This document shows positions 36,801 to 48,491 of a stretch of 64,000 nt of DNA, piece after piece. The DNA comes from Prunella strophiata (Eukaryota > Chordata > Aves > Passeriformes > Prunellidae), in assembly GCA_036583965.1 (NCBI GenBank), contig JAZBQD010000015.1, forward strand, positions 23,527,310 through 23,591,309, in the 5' to 3' direction. The position numbers and the translations under genes are program-made. How positions within the stretch are numbered: position 1 is the first letter of the stretch; each line of letters opens with the position of its first letter. A model generated the notes under the pieces. It was not told where the DNA came from and searched no databases. It saw only the letters and a list, made by a program, of their open reading frames with translations.

Positions 36801-39800
36801 ATTCTAATTAGTCATGACTTGATTTAACTTTATTTGATTAATATTAAATGGAGATTCTCTGGCAAAGACAAAAATAAAATGTAGTTCTCCTGTGTTCTGT
36901 TTGATCAACACATGAATAGTATACTGGGGAGGGTGACTGGTCTTTTGAAAGGAAGAGTAGTCTAGTTGAGTATTCTACTAGCAGAATAACAACTTATCCT
37001 GGAGCTGAAGGAAACTCCTATCCCATCTAGGTACCAGGAAGCACAATTACCAAAATGGCAGGGAGAAAACCAATAAATCCACAGATATAAAAAATAAATT
37101 GTCCAATTACACTTACTTTCAAAAACTTCCAAATTCCTAGATGTAATGTATGCCTACCTCTCTTGCATACACATATCAAATAATTAATATTTTCTTTTCA
37201 ATTCAAAAGTAACTACTGCTCTGTAGCAGCTGTAACTCTTCATTAAGTTTAAGAAAAGATTCAACATTGGAAACAGTTCCTCTAAGGAGCATTATTGTTA
37301 TTACTACTTCCTAAACATAACAGTTTAATGCCCAAGAAATTCTAAACACATTTCTCATAGTGACTAGAAATGCAGGATACAATGATGTGTAGATCTGATG
37401 GATTCCGCTGACGTGTCTTTTCCAGTTGAGATAACTGCTTGGCTTCTCGGTTCTTTGCTGTTAAAGTTGCTCTAAGGTCATCCTGGAAATAAAATGTTTT
37501 AGACATGTTTGAAATACATCAAGGATAACACAAAATATGCTCTCCTTCATACATGCATTGCCTAGAAAACAGGGACAAAACTTCTGCTTGGAATAAAAAC
37601 AGATTTTAGTGATCTGTTAATTGATCCTATGAAAGAGAAGTCAGTGGGGACTGAGAGAGTTTAGCACCTTGTGCAACTCCCTATAGCACATAATTGAAAA
37701 TGTGGGGAAGGAAAGAAAAAGATATTCACAGCTTTACATGAAAGGAACAGCAGATGGTCACAAGCTGAGATCCCCAAAGCCTTAAGAAGGCAGATTCATT
37801 CCTGACTCAGCAATAGAATAAATGTGGTATAAATAAATGTATAAATAAAAAGCAGCATCAAATAAAGTGGCATCATTAAAAAAACACAAAAAACCAAAGC
37901 AGGCAGCAGTCAGTACCAAGGAGAAGTTATGAAGAAAATATAACTGCTATCGCCTGTCCACTGCCAACTGCTGTCACTGCTGGCAGTGGAGCTGCTGAAG
38001 GGGCTGGAGCAGCAGTCTGATGAGGAGTGGCTGAGAGAGCTGGGAGTATTTAGCCTGGAGGAGGCTCAGGGGGAACCTTACTGCTCCCTGAAAGGAGGCT
38101 GTAGCCAGGTGGGCGTCAGTCTCTTCTCCCAGGCAACCAGTGACAGGATGAGGACATACAAACTGCACCAGGGGAGTTTTAAATGAAATATGAGGAAAAT
38201 TTTTTCCATGGGAGGGGTGGTCAGGCATTAGAATAGGCTGCCCAGGGAACTGATGCAATCACCATTCTGGAAGAGTTCAAAAAAGATGTCAATATGGCAC
38301 TCAAAGACATAGTTTACTGGTGAATATGGTGGTGCTGGGCTAATGGTTGGACTCAATGATTACAGAGGTCTTTTTCAACCTAAACAATTCTGTGCTACAA
38401 GGTACCTATAGGAATTGTATGGCTGAAAGGGTTAAACTGCATATTTATATATATGCATTTAGTAAAGTGTTTAAAACCGTTGGAAACAAAATACATCCAA
38501 CTAATGATGAAGCAGGAGAAGATAAAACTTAACTCATCTAGAAAAGGCAGAAACTGGTTGATAACTGGTTTTGCTCCATTTCCAAAGGAGAAGTAGTATG
38601 TACTTCTAGGAAGACCTGTGACAATTTAAGAATGTTCATCTACCAGTCTTCTCAAATTTTTGTTTATGGTACAAAACCATTTTGCAAACTGTTTGACATT
38701 CATGGAATGTAAGATTATCAGTCAAGTATTTATCACTCTGGTATGCTGGATGCTGATATGGAAAAGGTCATTAATTTTGATGGTTCCAGTTTAAAGAAGC
38801 AGCAGTTTAGAACAAGCAGAAATATAGTCTAAAGTCTAGCAAAATCTGAGATAGGATTGGGCATGCATTTCAAATGACCTTTTACTCTAAAATACCACTT
38901 CCCATTTATTTACTATTCCAGAATGGAGTTAGAGCTATTAGAAACTATCATATTGGGAAGTTGCCTGTGCTCCTTCCTTGGATTTCACAATTTTAATGCT
39001 TGTATGTTGCTGTGACTCAGAAGGATATGCAACTAAGAATATGTCTTTCAGTAAGTTTTGTGATCCTGTGACCAGATCACTACTCAGTGACAAGCACAAG
39101 ATTGCCAAGTTTCACAGTGCTGTGTGTTCCTTCAATAACGAGGCTGCACCTGAGGACAGGGTCAATACATGCAGTTTCTTCCTTGTTTCTGTCCTTATGT
39201 CCTTATGTTCTGTCTGTATGTCCTTGTATATAACTATCATTTTGCTTCTTCTCTAGGGACACAGAGCTGGCTTCTGATAATAAAAACTACTTCATCTTCA
39301 GCCCCTCAATGCTGGTTTTACTGCTGTTCTTTCAGAAGGGAATTTATACAACCTCTAAGGTCAAAGACTACTGAAAAGGCCTTTTGCTTTTACGAGAACC
39401 ATGTCGCTACAAGAAAAACAATAATAAAAAGTTTTAAATTGTTTTTTCCAGTTTTAAATTTTAAAGGTAGAAAATTTTGTTGTTTCAAAAATAATTATGT
39501 TCTTTTCTCTTTCTCTATCTAATGGTCACAGCTGCATGTTTAGTGCTGTTTAATGACTGAGCCCCATTAATAGCACTGACGTTCCAGGCCCATTTAAAAC
39601 AGTCAATCAGATTTAACACTGTGGCTTAAAAGGGTTCTGGCTTTCACACAAAGTGTACTTGAGGATGCAAAGTTCTAGAGTTACTTTTATTAAATTCACT
39701 ATTTTTTTTTCTAGCACGTAGTGACTTTGGAAATACCTACAGGGACTGAACTGTTCCCTCCTCTACCTCTGTAGCAACAGCCACCATGAAACATACTTCT

Positions 39801-42800
39801 CTTTTAGCTGAAGTGTGCAAAGAATTAATGCTAATATGGCCGTAGTGGTGAAGCTGTGTACAAGTTTTGGATGTACAAAAATAGGGCACAGTTACAGATA
39901 CATAGTTTGTCCAAGAAAAGGGTGCAGGAAAAAACCCAATAAAAAAAAAACTGAGGAAAATGTAATTTATGGTGAAAGAATCAAGGTGTACATTACCTAA
40001 CAGAAAAAAAGTAGAAAAATTTGTTTTACTAGCATCTAAATACCTTCATCCAGAAAAAATCCCAAAGCATTACAGAGCTCTTTCATCTAAGTGGAGCATA
40101 TAACAAGAACCAAAGATTAGGTGAAGTCTTTCATTTAAAACAAAGCACCACAAACATCAACTAACCACTAACTACCACCAACACTCCTACATTCACCTCC
40201 AGTGTCTTTAGACCAAGCTTTCACACGTTTTTAGAAAATATGCTTTAGTTACCCTCAAGGAAAAGTGGAATGGAATAGGCAAGGAGATAAAAGGTACAAA
40301 GAATATAAAATTATTCATAGTACCTCTAGGTTTTAACTATGAATTCAAGTCACACATAAGAACTCTGGTCAGCCATCTATTTTCAAATCATACAGAAGTA
40401 CAGCTATAGTTCATCCACCAGACAATGAGCTGGCAGAGCCTCATCACTGTACTGTTACCTGCTTTAGTCACTGAAGTTATTAAAGCAAATCAATCCTTTC
40501 TTCTGCACGTAGATCACCTTGGTTTTATGATGTCCTGTTTTACATGAAGAAAAGGAACCAGGAACAGAGTTGCCAAAAAGCAAAAAAGTGAAGATTGATA
40601 TATAGAACAATGAAACAGAAAGAAATCCTCATATCCTACATTTAAGCTGTGTTACAGGACAAGAATATTGTTTTAGCTTCCACTGAAGCTATTCAGCATC
40701 GTAAACCAGAACAAGTGAATGAAACAATTTTGCTGCATTAGCAGATCAAGGACAACACTACTCTGATTGACCTGGGCCTCTTTAAAGCATTTAGTAGCAC
40801 AGGACACTGATGTCTTACACCACAGAAAAAGCAAAAGTTGTTTTTAGATAAAGCACAGAAATACTGCTGTGTACTTCCTGCAACAGATCAAGTAAGTAAG
40901 CAGCAGTGAGAACATCCCCTTTATAGGAAATAGCTATAATGACATACTCTGCCTGATTTAACTTAGTCAGCTAATGTAGTTATAGCTAAAGCAGTCCTAG
41001 AAGTAGCAGCTTGTGCTAGATTTACATGAGTGACAAAATTTCCTTTGTCACTAAATATGTCCCAGTGATTACAGATGATAACTGAAGACCAGGTAGTTGA
41101 AGTTTTAACCAAGGTTTATGGTCAACGTGCAATGGGAAAAAAATAACCATTTAATGGCCTACATCTTTAGTGAACTCTATCTTAGTTCAAAGGTAAACTG
41201 GTAAAATAATTGATCTCATCTATGGTTTAAAAATGCTCATGTACTCCTCACTGTAGCTAAAATAAACATTGTGCAATGCCTTCTGACATTCTGAAAGGCA
41301 AAGACCACAGGAAATTCAATTCACTGTTGCAAGCAATGACTTGGTTTCAGTTGCTTCTGTCGTCAGCATTACTATCAGTGGCAGTGCACCTCAAGACAGT
41401 CTCTTCAATGCTTTGGAAGCCCCAGGCATTGCTGAAATGTTTTGTGTTTCCTCAGCAACCCTACTGCCACAACACATGAAACTTGTCTTCCACCCCCAGC
41501 ATTTGCACCCTACCAAGTACCCAGTTCTAGCTCTCACAAACTGGGTTTCAGAGTGACCATTAAGATACCAGATTTTAGGCACTATGGTCTAACAGCTCTA
41601 CCCACGGCAGTCCTACTCAAGTGTAGGATGCATTTCCTTCACAATCGTTTCTCTAACCACCAAGTGAGGTAACTGTGCAGTAAGTCCCAAACACTACTTG
41701 GTTCTTCACCATATGGAAAAAAAAAATCACAAAAAAAGCCCATAGGAAAACTGCTTACTTGAGATGCAGTGCCACAATCTACTCAAATTAATCATGATGA
41801 ACACACCGCAAGATTTTTGTTTTGGTATTTTTGTAAAATACCATCAGATAATAATAATAATTTAAGATTTTGATTTATATAAATTATGGTACAGACATAT
41901 ACATCAATTACAGATTTGAGTTTGCAGGATTAAGGTATTCTCTGTATAAGATACAAGTATTACGAAGATCTGCTTTTAGTATCTGCTTATTAAAAATTAC
42001 TTGCTCAAGCTTATCCTTCCTGGAGGAAACAAACTTACAGATATTTTAAGGAATATTTCAAACCCCTACAAACATTGTTTCAAAAATATAGTGAATGAAG
42101 AGACCTCAGATTTTTGTGCATCTTCAGGTCATCATGATGACTTAACGGAGAGGGATTTAGGCCACTACCTACTTATCAGGTTCAAATGTGTTTTCTAAGT
42201 TATGAACTTTAATGTAGAACATAATTCTGAGTTAGAAAAGCTGTTAAAGGCAGCATATTGATGACTAAGAGAGCCAAAGCAGCAGTAGTAGTGGTAATAA
42301 TAGGTAATATTAATAATAGTATCATCACCATCATCATCAAAATCACACAATAATAAGTGACATTATTTATAAATAAAAAGTCCTGAATTTACACTATCCG
42401 GGAAATTTCATACTAATGCCTTTTCTGAGCATTTGTTTGTGCTCAAAGAGCCTGAATATCCTTGTCTTCACATCAAAGCTCTTTCCTCCAACATATATAT
42501 AGCTTCAGTTGAGATGTCTAACTACATAATTAAGTGAAACTGATTACTGAAATATGAAAAATCAGAACCATTTTCCCCACAAACAAAAAGTTTTCAACTG
42601 AGTGGCCAGGACACAGAAATGCACAGAAATTGTGAGAAAACACATGTTTAACTTACCCTTTTAAGTTTCACTATGGTCCCATAACATTTCAGAGGTTCAA
42701 CAACCTTGGCTTCCAGCCTGTCAACCTACAAAAAAAATCACAAGGTTGCTAAAATCATCCGTATCCATGGTGTGCAGAAATGGGAAACAATTACTAATAA

Positions 42801-45800
42801 TGACTTGTCTTATTATGAATTAAATCTATATATGCTGAAAAAATATTAGGATAAAGGTTTTTAAAAATTTTGTAAAAACTACAGTCAAGTACATTAACCA
42901 AGAAGGAATTTGTTTTCTGAAGAGCTCAAGCTGATTTCTAGTGGAATTCCTTTTTTCTTAATTAGAGCAGGATAAATGAAAATGGAAAATTATGAGTACA
43001 TTCAAACTGAGTACTAAACACCACTAGCATTGCATCTTCGAGTTCTTTAGCTTTCTATCTAAAGATCAGTGTATTTGCTGTACACTTACTCATAAGATTA
43101 CAGACTAAGCAATCTTTGCTATCAAATACACTGTGCAAAATGGAACACTTCTTAAAAATAATGGAAACAGCATCACTGGTACTGAGTGCACTAAAAATAC
43201 CAATAAAAGGGTATGTAAAATGCATAAATGCTCTCATAGATGAGTGGTTCTGAATTTTTGTTTCAGTTCTCCTAGTCAGAAAAACAGCTACATATGGTCA
43301 GACAGGCAATAGGATAAGACCTGCTTGTCAAATCTGACAAAACTGTCTGAGTGGTCCAGTGTAATCTGCCAACGACTTATGGACCATGAGTGAATCCTGT
43401 GGCCCATCGCTGCTACATCCAGATTAGGACAAGGTGCATACCTCTGCTGGGAAGGGACAGCTCCCTCTACACTGGTAGTCACCAGTCAGCCAAAATCTAT
43501 GCCAGCTGAGCAAACATTTCTCCTTGATACCATCTACCCTGCACTGCCAAACAATTTCACTTGAACTGCCAATAGAACAGAAAGGAATAGGCCAGTAAGG
43601 CACTAAACAACACACGTTACAGATGTACCAAATAACCTGCCCATCTTACTTACCCTACCATGTGTTGTGGTACGTCACACCTCAGTATTTATATGTCTAG
43701 CACTGCAGCTAAAGACCAGAAATTGATAATCCTTATAAGCTAATTTTCTCTTGCCCACTTTGTCAGCATACAGGAAAACTGTTAAGTGACTTGATGCCCA
43801 GAAGAAACAAAGTTGAGATAATATATTTTGTTTTCAGGAGCAAAGGAGAACTTGATTTGAAGACTAAAAGCTTCTCTTTTCTTTTGCTGCTTCTGCCTTT
43901 TTTCTTTCACAGAGCAATGCTGGTTTACAGACAGGCACGGCAGGAGGATGAAGCCAAATGTCAGTTTTTAAAAACACATTTAAAATCAACAAAAGCAAAA
44001 CTCAAGTTGTTACATATATACCTCAAAATTACAGGTTCATAGATTAATGATGAAAACAGAGAGATCATGCAGTCTGAGTTTACATTCACCTTTGGCCACA
44101 ATATAAATGTAATAGCAGAGGATAATTTGCTATTACATCAATTGAAGCATAAGGACCTACATGTGGCTCAGCTGGAGCCAGATGTATAAGAGCTCACGGA
44201 AAAATAAAAATTGCACACACCCTAAGGTTTCTTATTACTTCTTAAAAATCCCTCCCTAAATAGACTGTTAAAGATCCACACGTATTCCTTGTATTTTAAA
44301 CTCTCTGTTTCCCATACTAACTACTTTTAAAAGGTTTTCTTTTCCCCCTTTGTTATTATGAAGAGGTGACTTGCAATGCTCTCCAAAATAAAGAAGTCCT
44401 GTCTGAAGACATAAAGAATGTGAAGTACTTCAGACTCTTTTTTGAATTATAGTGGATCTTAGCTGTTCAAAACTATAAATGGGAATTTTCTATGTTCTAC
44501 TAAAAGAATAGATACATACTCCAAAAATCAGTTTGAGTACATGTGAATGAATTCTTTTTAATCTCAGTATTTGGAATTCTGCATCACTAAGTTACAGTTT
44601 GACTGGCACCACACATAAATGTGTAAGTGGCATAAACACCTTTCTTTACACTCTCACTCATCTAGCAGAAATGTGACTATATAATCACATTTAGTCCAAA
44701 TCAAGTTTGTACTTTTAATGTTGAACTACAAACTTATCAAATCTACGGTGGTCCCTGACAGTACCTCTTCAATACTTTTTCTGATAATGCTCAGCAAAAG
44801 GAAAATGACTGATTTTGCCTTCAGCTGCTGCTGGACAACTCAAGTCACACAACTAAAAAAGAACACTTTATTAACCATAAATCATAATCTAAAGTCTAAC
44901 ACCAATAAAAAAAACTTGCTCTTTCTCAAATACTTCAAGTGTTCACATGGATAGTTTTCCTGACTTCTTACAGTACTAATTTTAGGCAGTTTTCCCTGAA
45001 GTGATTAGGAGTGTAAATGATGAATGCTTTGGCAGCCTACCCTGCTCAGACATTAATATATTTAGACGTGTTTTCTCCTGTTTCTCTTCTGATTGCAGAG
45101 TATATGATTTCGCTTTTAATCACAGATAAGTAACTGAAAAGTTCAGATGGCAAACACAACATGTACAGCTTTAATTTTGTACCTCTGCCTGGCGATAATC
45201 TTGAAGTCTGGAGAATTCATCTGCAAAGTTTTTCAGTCCAACTTTTAAGTTTGGTGTCTCTGTAGCTGCATATGCATATATTTCATTTACTAGAAGATCT
45301 GCTTTGTCTCGTAGTCTGGCAGTTTTACGCACATATCCAGCAAATATTTGGCACAATTCACCAAAATGTTTTTCCACATTTGAAACAGCATCTTGCATTT
45401 GTCTAGTCTGATTGTCCCTGGATACGAAAGAAAAATAAGTGAAAAATAAGAAAGGCAGAAATGTTTACAACACATACAGAAGAAAACCTATATAATTATA
45501 CTATTAATAATCTGGATATCTCATTTTAGTGCAAAGCAGAAATTTATTCTGAAAAAGATAATGTTGTAACTGATGTAATATGTGCTTATTTATGAATGCA
45601 CTAGCAAACAAACAAGAAAGCAGATTTACACTTAAAGATCCAATAGATGAAAACCCAAATCACAAAAATCTGCTTGGAAGTTTTCCTCCTGCATTTAACC
45701 AAAACCTCACTATTACTAATGGCATTAGTTACTGACACAGTGGTAACACTTGCAGTCTCTAACCAAGACTTCTGCAAGACCACCCCTTCCTGCTACAGCC

Positions 45801-47272
45801 TGCAATCTAAACAGGCAAGGCAATGGCTGGAGAAATTAGGCAGTAGAGGACAAACTGCTAACAGTATTAAATGTTCTTTAAATTGCAAACAATTACCAGA
45901 CTGCACTACAGAGGATAAATACCATGGAGAATTAAAGAAGAAAGGTGAATGGACACAAGAGGTGAAAACTGTAATACCACTGAAAGGACATTCATCACAC
46001 TAATAAATTGCTTTAACTACATAAATCTAATTAATTTATTTGATCCAATGCCTGTATGTTTCATTATTAATGACTTACGTAAGTCATTCCAGTAACTCAC
46101 GTATTTCACTTGGTATTTTGCTTTCATATTCCTGTATTATTTGATGGTCATGTGAACTCATGCCCGTTGTTGATCTGAGTGAATCAGCTGTAAGACAATT
46201 CAGCTAACAGTAACCTGCCAGGTACTGGGCCCTAAGAAATCTCTATGGTCCAACACAAGGTTATTGATACGAAGTGATAGAATTCTCTGCAAGAGAATTC
46301 ACTCCTACCACTATCTTGGCAAGGGACAGAAACAAAAACTTCCTTCATACCTGTAAGCTATCCCAATACTGCTGACCAGTATTAAACACTGACTTTGTAT
46401 CAGGATACATGATGATCAGAAAAATTCGAAGAAATATGGTACTTTGAGACTAAACAACAATACAATCAAGTTAAATGAGGAACACCATTACATCGGGAAA
46501 AGTATTTCATGCCAAAGTTCTGCCTCAGGCAAAAACCCAGCTGGGTTGCTGAATGGCAAACTGTCTGGAAGACTGTTCAAGAGAGATTCCGTTAAGGTTA
46601 AAAAAAAAACTCAAGGAAGTTATTCAGTCCTCCAGGACATGCTGGAGCACAGAACCACTTGAATAGGGACGGTTTCACGAGGTGAGTAGGCAAGTAAGAA
46701 TTTCATTAAGTACTAATAAAGCTGTCTTTCAAAATTATATTGCCTGGTAAGATCTTCAGTAAAAGGTATGTATTTCCTATTTTCTTGAAAGATCTTCATG
46801 TCAGAAAGACTTCTTCCTCCAGGAAGAAGACGTAATCACCCACTTTACAATTCGGACCTTACAGTACACCCATGCAGCTAGTATTTAATTTTGGGATGCG
46901 AAACACTACGCTTTCTTATGTGGAGGTGTACAAGTTTTTATTCCCCCCGCATTATCGCAACCGCTTAGAACTGTCCACAGAATTACTCACGAGAGATCCA
47001 AATAAATATCGGCAGCACATCTTTACTCCATCTCTGCATAGCACACTAGGCCTGGAAAAGTTTTGCGGCCTTTACCGGAGGAAGGCAGAGGCGGCCCCAT
47101 CTCCTGGGCAGGCAGATGCGCTAAGAAGGACCGAGCCCGCGTCGCTCCGCGACCCCCGCGCCTTGCCCGGGCACGCCGCTGGAAGCGGGGCCTCCTCCCC
47201 CGCCGCACCCGGGGCTGCCCCGGCCCCCCGCGCCCCGTACCTGGCGTCCGGCCCGCGGCCCAGCAGCATCAT
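27745..47272 (-). CDS. CIBAR1: CIBAR1 (FAM92A), BAR-like ciliary protein, complete, eight coding exons
   Basis: CIBAR1/FAM92A has a BAR-like membrane-curving domain, binds Chibby (CBY1) at the ciliary base and supports ciliogenesis; human loss causes postaxial polydactyly. Exons read on the minus strand are 47272-47241, 45417-45183, 42725-42657, 37482-37381, 34187-34083, 33578-33465, 31906-31787 and 27855-27745. They join in frame to 888 nt, giving 295 aa (human about 289). Diagnostic matches are NVEKHFGELCQIFA-YVRKTA, RLRDKADLLVNEI-AYAATE, LEAKVVEPLK-YGTIVK, R-RHLEETI-NFE-QK, FSEFITIEMLFHGKALE, YTAAYQ-IQNIDE-EDLE and SRLDIVRANSKSPLQR. The ATG sits in an ideal Kozak context (GCCACCATGA). The C-terminus is a run of Asp/Glu followed by DATKEVR. 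Oddities are a U12-like donor after exon 4 and loss of the Ser-Gln pair found in human at that junction. Confidence 0.97.
31787..31906 (-). CDS. CIBAR1: CIBAR1 coding exon 7
   Basis: 120 nt, phase 0. It encodes VFRSSLYPPDYQSRLDIVRA then NSKSPLQR and a serine-rich tail TGSSKSSLRTAQ that follows the BAR-like domain. Acceptor GATCAG, donor GTAAGA. Confidence 0.97.
33465..33578 (-). CDS. CIBAR1: CIBAR1 coding exon 6
   Basis: 114 nt, phase 0. It encodes NIFSEFITIEMLFHGKALEI then YTAAYQTIQNIDENEDLE, nearly identical to human. Acceptor TTTCAG, donor GTAAGA. Confidence 0.98.
34083..34187 (-). CDS. CIBAR1: CIBAR1 coding exon 5
   Basis: 105 nt, phase 0. It encodes AENELHRATLDATRTTRHLE then ETIDNFEKQKIRDIK. 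Human begins this segment SQAETELQRA; the SQ pair is absent if the TTTACCAG acceptor is used. Donor GTATGT. Confidence 0.95.
37381..37482 (-). CDS. CIBAR1: CIBAR1 coding exon 4
   Basis: 102 nt, phase 0. It encodes DDLRATLTAKNREAKQLSQL then EKTRQRNPSDLHII, matching human DDLKATLTARNREAKQLTQL. The acceptor is TTCCAG. The donor is GTATCCT, which fits the U12-type rather than the U2-type consensus. Confidence 0.95.
37985..38400 (+). mobile_element. CR1 LINE 3' fragment in CIBAR1 intron 3
   Basis: The plus strand follows the CR1 3' region: 'gctggagcagcagtctgatg', 'agagctgggagtatttagcc', 'tggaggaggctcagggggaa', 'aataggctgcccagggaact', 'gtggtgctgggctaatggtt', 'ggactcaatgattacagagg', 'tctttttcaacctaaacaat', ending TTCTGTGCTAC, a decayed CR1 terminus. 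It is antisense to CIBAR1. Confidence 0.88.
42657..42725 (-). CDS. CIBAR1: CIBAR1 coding exon 3
   Basis: 69 nt, phase 0. It encodes VDRLEAKVVEPLKCYGTIVK and LKR, matching human VERLEAKVVEPLKTYGTIVK. Acceptor TTGTAG, donor GTAAGT. Confidence 0.97.
45183..45417 (-). CDS. CIBAR1: CIBAR1 coding exon 2
   Basis: 235 nt, phase 2 to phase 0. It begins RDNQTRQMQDAVSNVEKHFG and ends FADEFSRLQDYRQAE, very close to human. It is the first part of the BAR-like domain. Acceptor TATCCAG, donor GTACAA. Confidence 0.98.
47241..47272 (-). CDS. CIBAR1: CIBAR1 coding exon 1
   Basis: 32 nt encoding MMLLGRGPDA plus two bases of Arg. The ATG is preceded by GCCACC (optimal Kozak). Donor CCAG|GTACGG. The human counterpart is MLRRNLDER, so this short N-terminus is diverged. 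Confidence 0.88.
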
Positions 47273-47329
47273 GGTGGCGATGGCGGCCGGCGGGAAGCAG
47301 GGAAGGAGGCGGCGCTCCGCGTGCGCTCG

Positions 47330-47343
47330 GTTTCCATGGACAC
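47330..47343. promoter_or_regulatory. RFX X-box-like palindrome in the CIBAR1 promoter
   Basis: GTTTCCATGGACAC matches GTTGCCATGGCAAC at 11 of 14 positions, with an intact left half and centre. It lies 58 bp upstream of the CIBAR1 start codon, a usual place for an X-box in a ciliary gene. The match is imperfect. Confidence 0.4.
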
Positions 47344-47399
47344 CGCCCGGGCCCGCCCCTCGGCCTGCGGGACGGGCCGCGGCTCCGCGGGCGGGCACG

Positions 47400-48335
47400 A
47401 AATCCCAGAAAAACAGAATCCGAGCGGCTGGAAAGGAGCGCTGAGATCATCGAGTCCAACCTCTGACCAACACCACCGTGTCAGCCGGAATCATGGCACT
47501 CAGTGCCGCGTCCGGGCTTTCCTAAAACACCTCCAGGGACGGCTTCTCCACCACCTCCCTGGGCAGCCCATTCCAGTGTCTAATCACCCTTTATGTGAAG
47601 AAATTCCTCCTTATTTCCAACATAAACCTCCTCTGGCGCAGCTTAAGACTATATCTTGTCCCTCACCCGGTAGAAGAGGCCGATCCTTGCCTGGCTACAG
47701 CCTCCTTTCAGGGAGCTGTCCAGAGCGATAAGGTTCCCCTTTTCTCCTGGATAAGCACCTCCGGCTCCCTCAGCCGCTTCTCACGGGGCTTGTGCTCCAG
47801 ACCCTTCCCCAGCTCTGTTGCCCTTCTCTGGACACGCTCCAGCCCCTCAATGTCCTTCTTGGGGTAAGGGAGCCCAGAACTGGACACAGCACTCGAGGTG
47901 TGGCCTCACCGGTGCCGAGTACAGGGGACAATCACTGCCCTGCTCCTGCTGGCCACACTATTGCTGATCCAGGCCAGGATGCCATTGGCCTTCTTGGGCA
48001 CCTGGGCACAGTGCTGGCTCATGCTTCAGCCACTGGCAGCCAGCCCCCCATGTCCATTCCCACGGGGCAGCTTTCCAGCCCCTCTTCCCCCAGCCTGTAG
48101 GTAGCACTGCAGGGTTGTTGTGACCCAAGTGCAGGACGTGGCATTTTGCCTTGTAGAGCCTCATACAGTCAGTCTTGGCCCATTGATCCAGCCTGTCCAG
48201 GTCCTTATGCAGATCCTTTCAACTTGCTGTCATCTGCAAATTTATTAAGGGTGCATTTGATTTCTTCATCCAGATCATCAATAAAGATACTGACTAGGAC
48301 CAGGACCAGTACTGATCCCTTGGGGACACAAGCAG
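47400..48335 (-). mobile_element. CR1 LINE, about 0.93 kb, antisense, abutting the CIBAR1 promoter
   Basis: The plus strand is the complement of a CR1 3' region. From left to right it shows 'gagatcatcgagtccaacct', 'cctccctgggcagcccattc', 'ccttctctggacacgctcca', 'gagcccagaactggacacag', 'cactcgaggtgtggcctcac', 'aggatgccattggccttctt', 'ctgtaggtagcactgcaggg', 'tgcaggacgtggcattttgc' and 'tgctgtcatctgcaaattta'. It includes the end of the reverse-transcriptase ORF, interrupted by stops and indels. The right boundary is approximate. Confidence 0.93.
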
Positions 48336-48464
48336 TGGCTGTGCTCCCCACACATGAGCCCGCCCAAGGGCAGGGGCAGGAGCTGTTCAAGGACAAGTGC
48401 AGTGTCAAGGCCTGGGCTGGTACAGGAGCAGAAAGTCAGAAAGCTGAAGCCTTTCCCATTATGG

Positions 48465-48491
48465 AAAAAAAAAAAAAAAAAAAAAAAAAAA
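48465..48491 (+). repeat. Poly(A) run, 27 A
   Basis: Uninterrupted A run followed by an AAG-rich stretch. It may be the tail of a retroposed sequence or a simple repeat. A source transcript was not recognised. Confidence 0.85.

Larger units (their letters stand above)
27856..37380 (-). other. CIBAR1 introns 4-7, unremarkable sequence
   Basis: Introns 27856-31786, 31907-33464, 33579-34082 and 34188-37380. They are AT-rich with simple T and A runs and a TTTATTTATT-rich patch at 29547-29577. No RNA gene or clear transposon was recognised. Confidence 0.6.
37483..47240 (-). other. CIBAR1 introns 1-3, mostly unremarkable
   Basis: Introns 37483-42656, 42726-45182 and 45418-47240. Besides the CR1 fragment there is a trinucleotide-rich patch of AAT/CAT units at 42284-42357. 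Intron 1 becomes CpG-rich near its right end. No other gene was recognised. Confidence 0.6.
47080..47415. promoter_or_regulatory. CpG island, CIBAR1 promoter and exon 1
   Basis: A GC- and CpG-dense block around CIBAR1 exon 1. It contains an X-box-like palindrome at 47330-47343 and GC-rich boxes. It ends abruptly where a CR1 element begins. No TATA box was seen. Confidence 0.82.

Noticed and set aside
46872..47444. 190-codon plus-strand open frame over CIBAR1 intron 1 and exon 1
   Set aside because: Antisense to a verified exon, and the long part is GC-rich low-complexity sequence.
47063..47731. 222-codon plus-strand open frame
   Set aside because: Runs through the CpG island into antisense CR1 sequence; not a protein gene.
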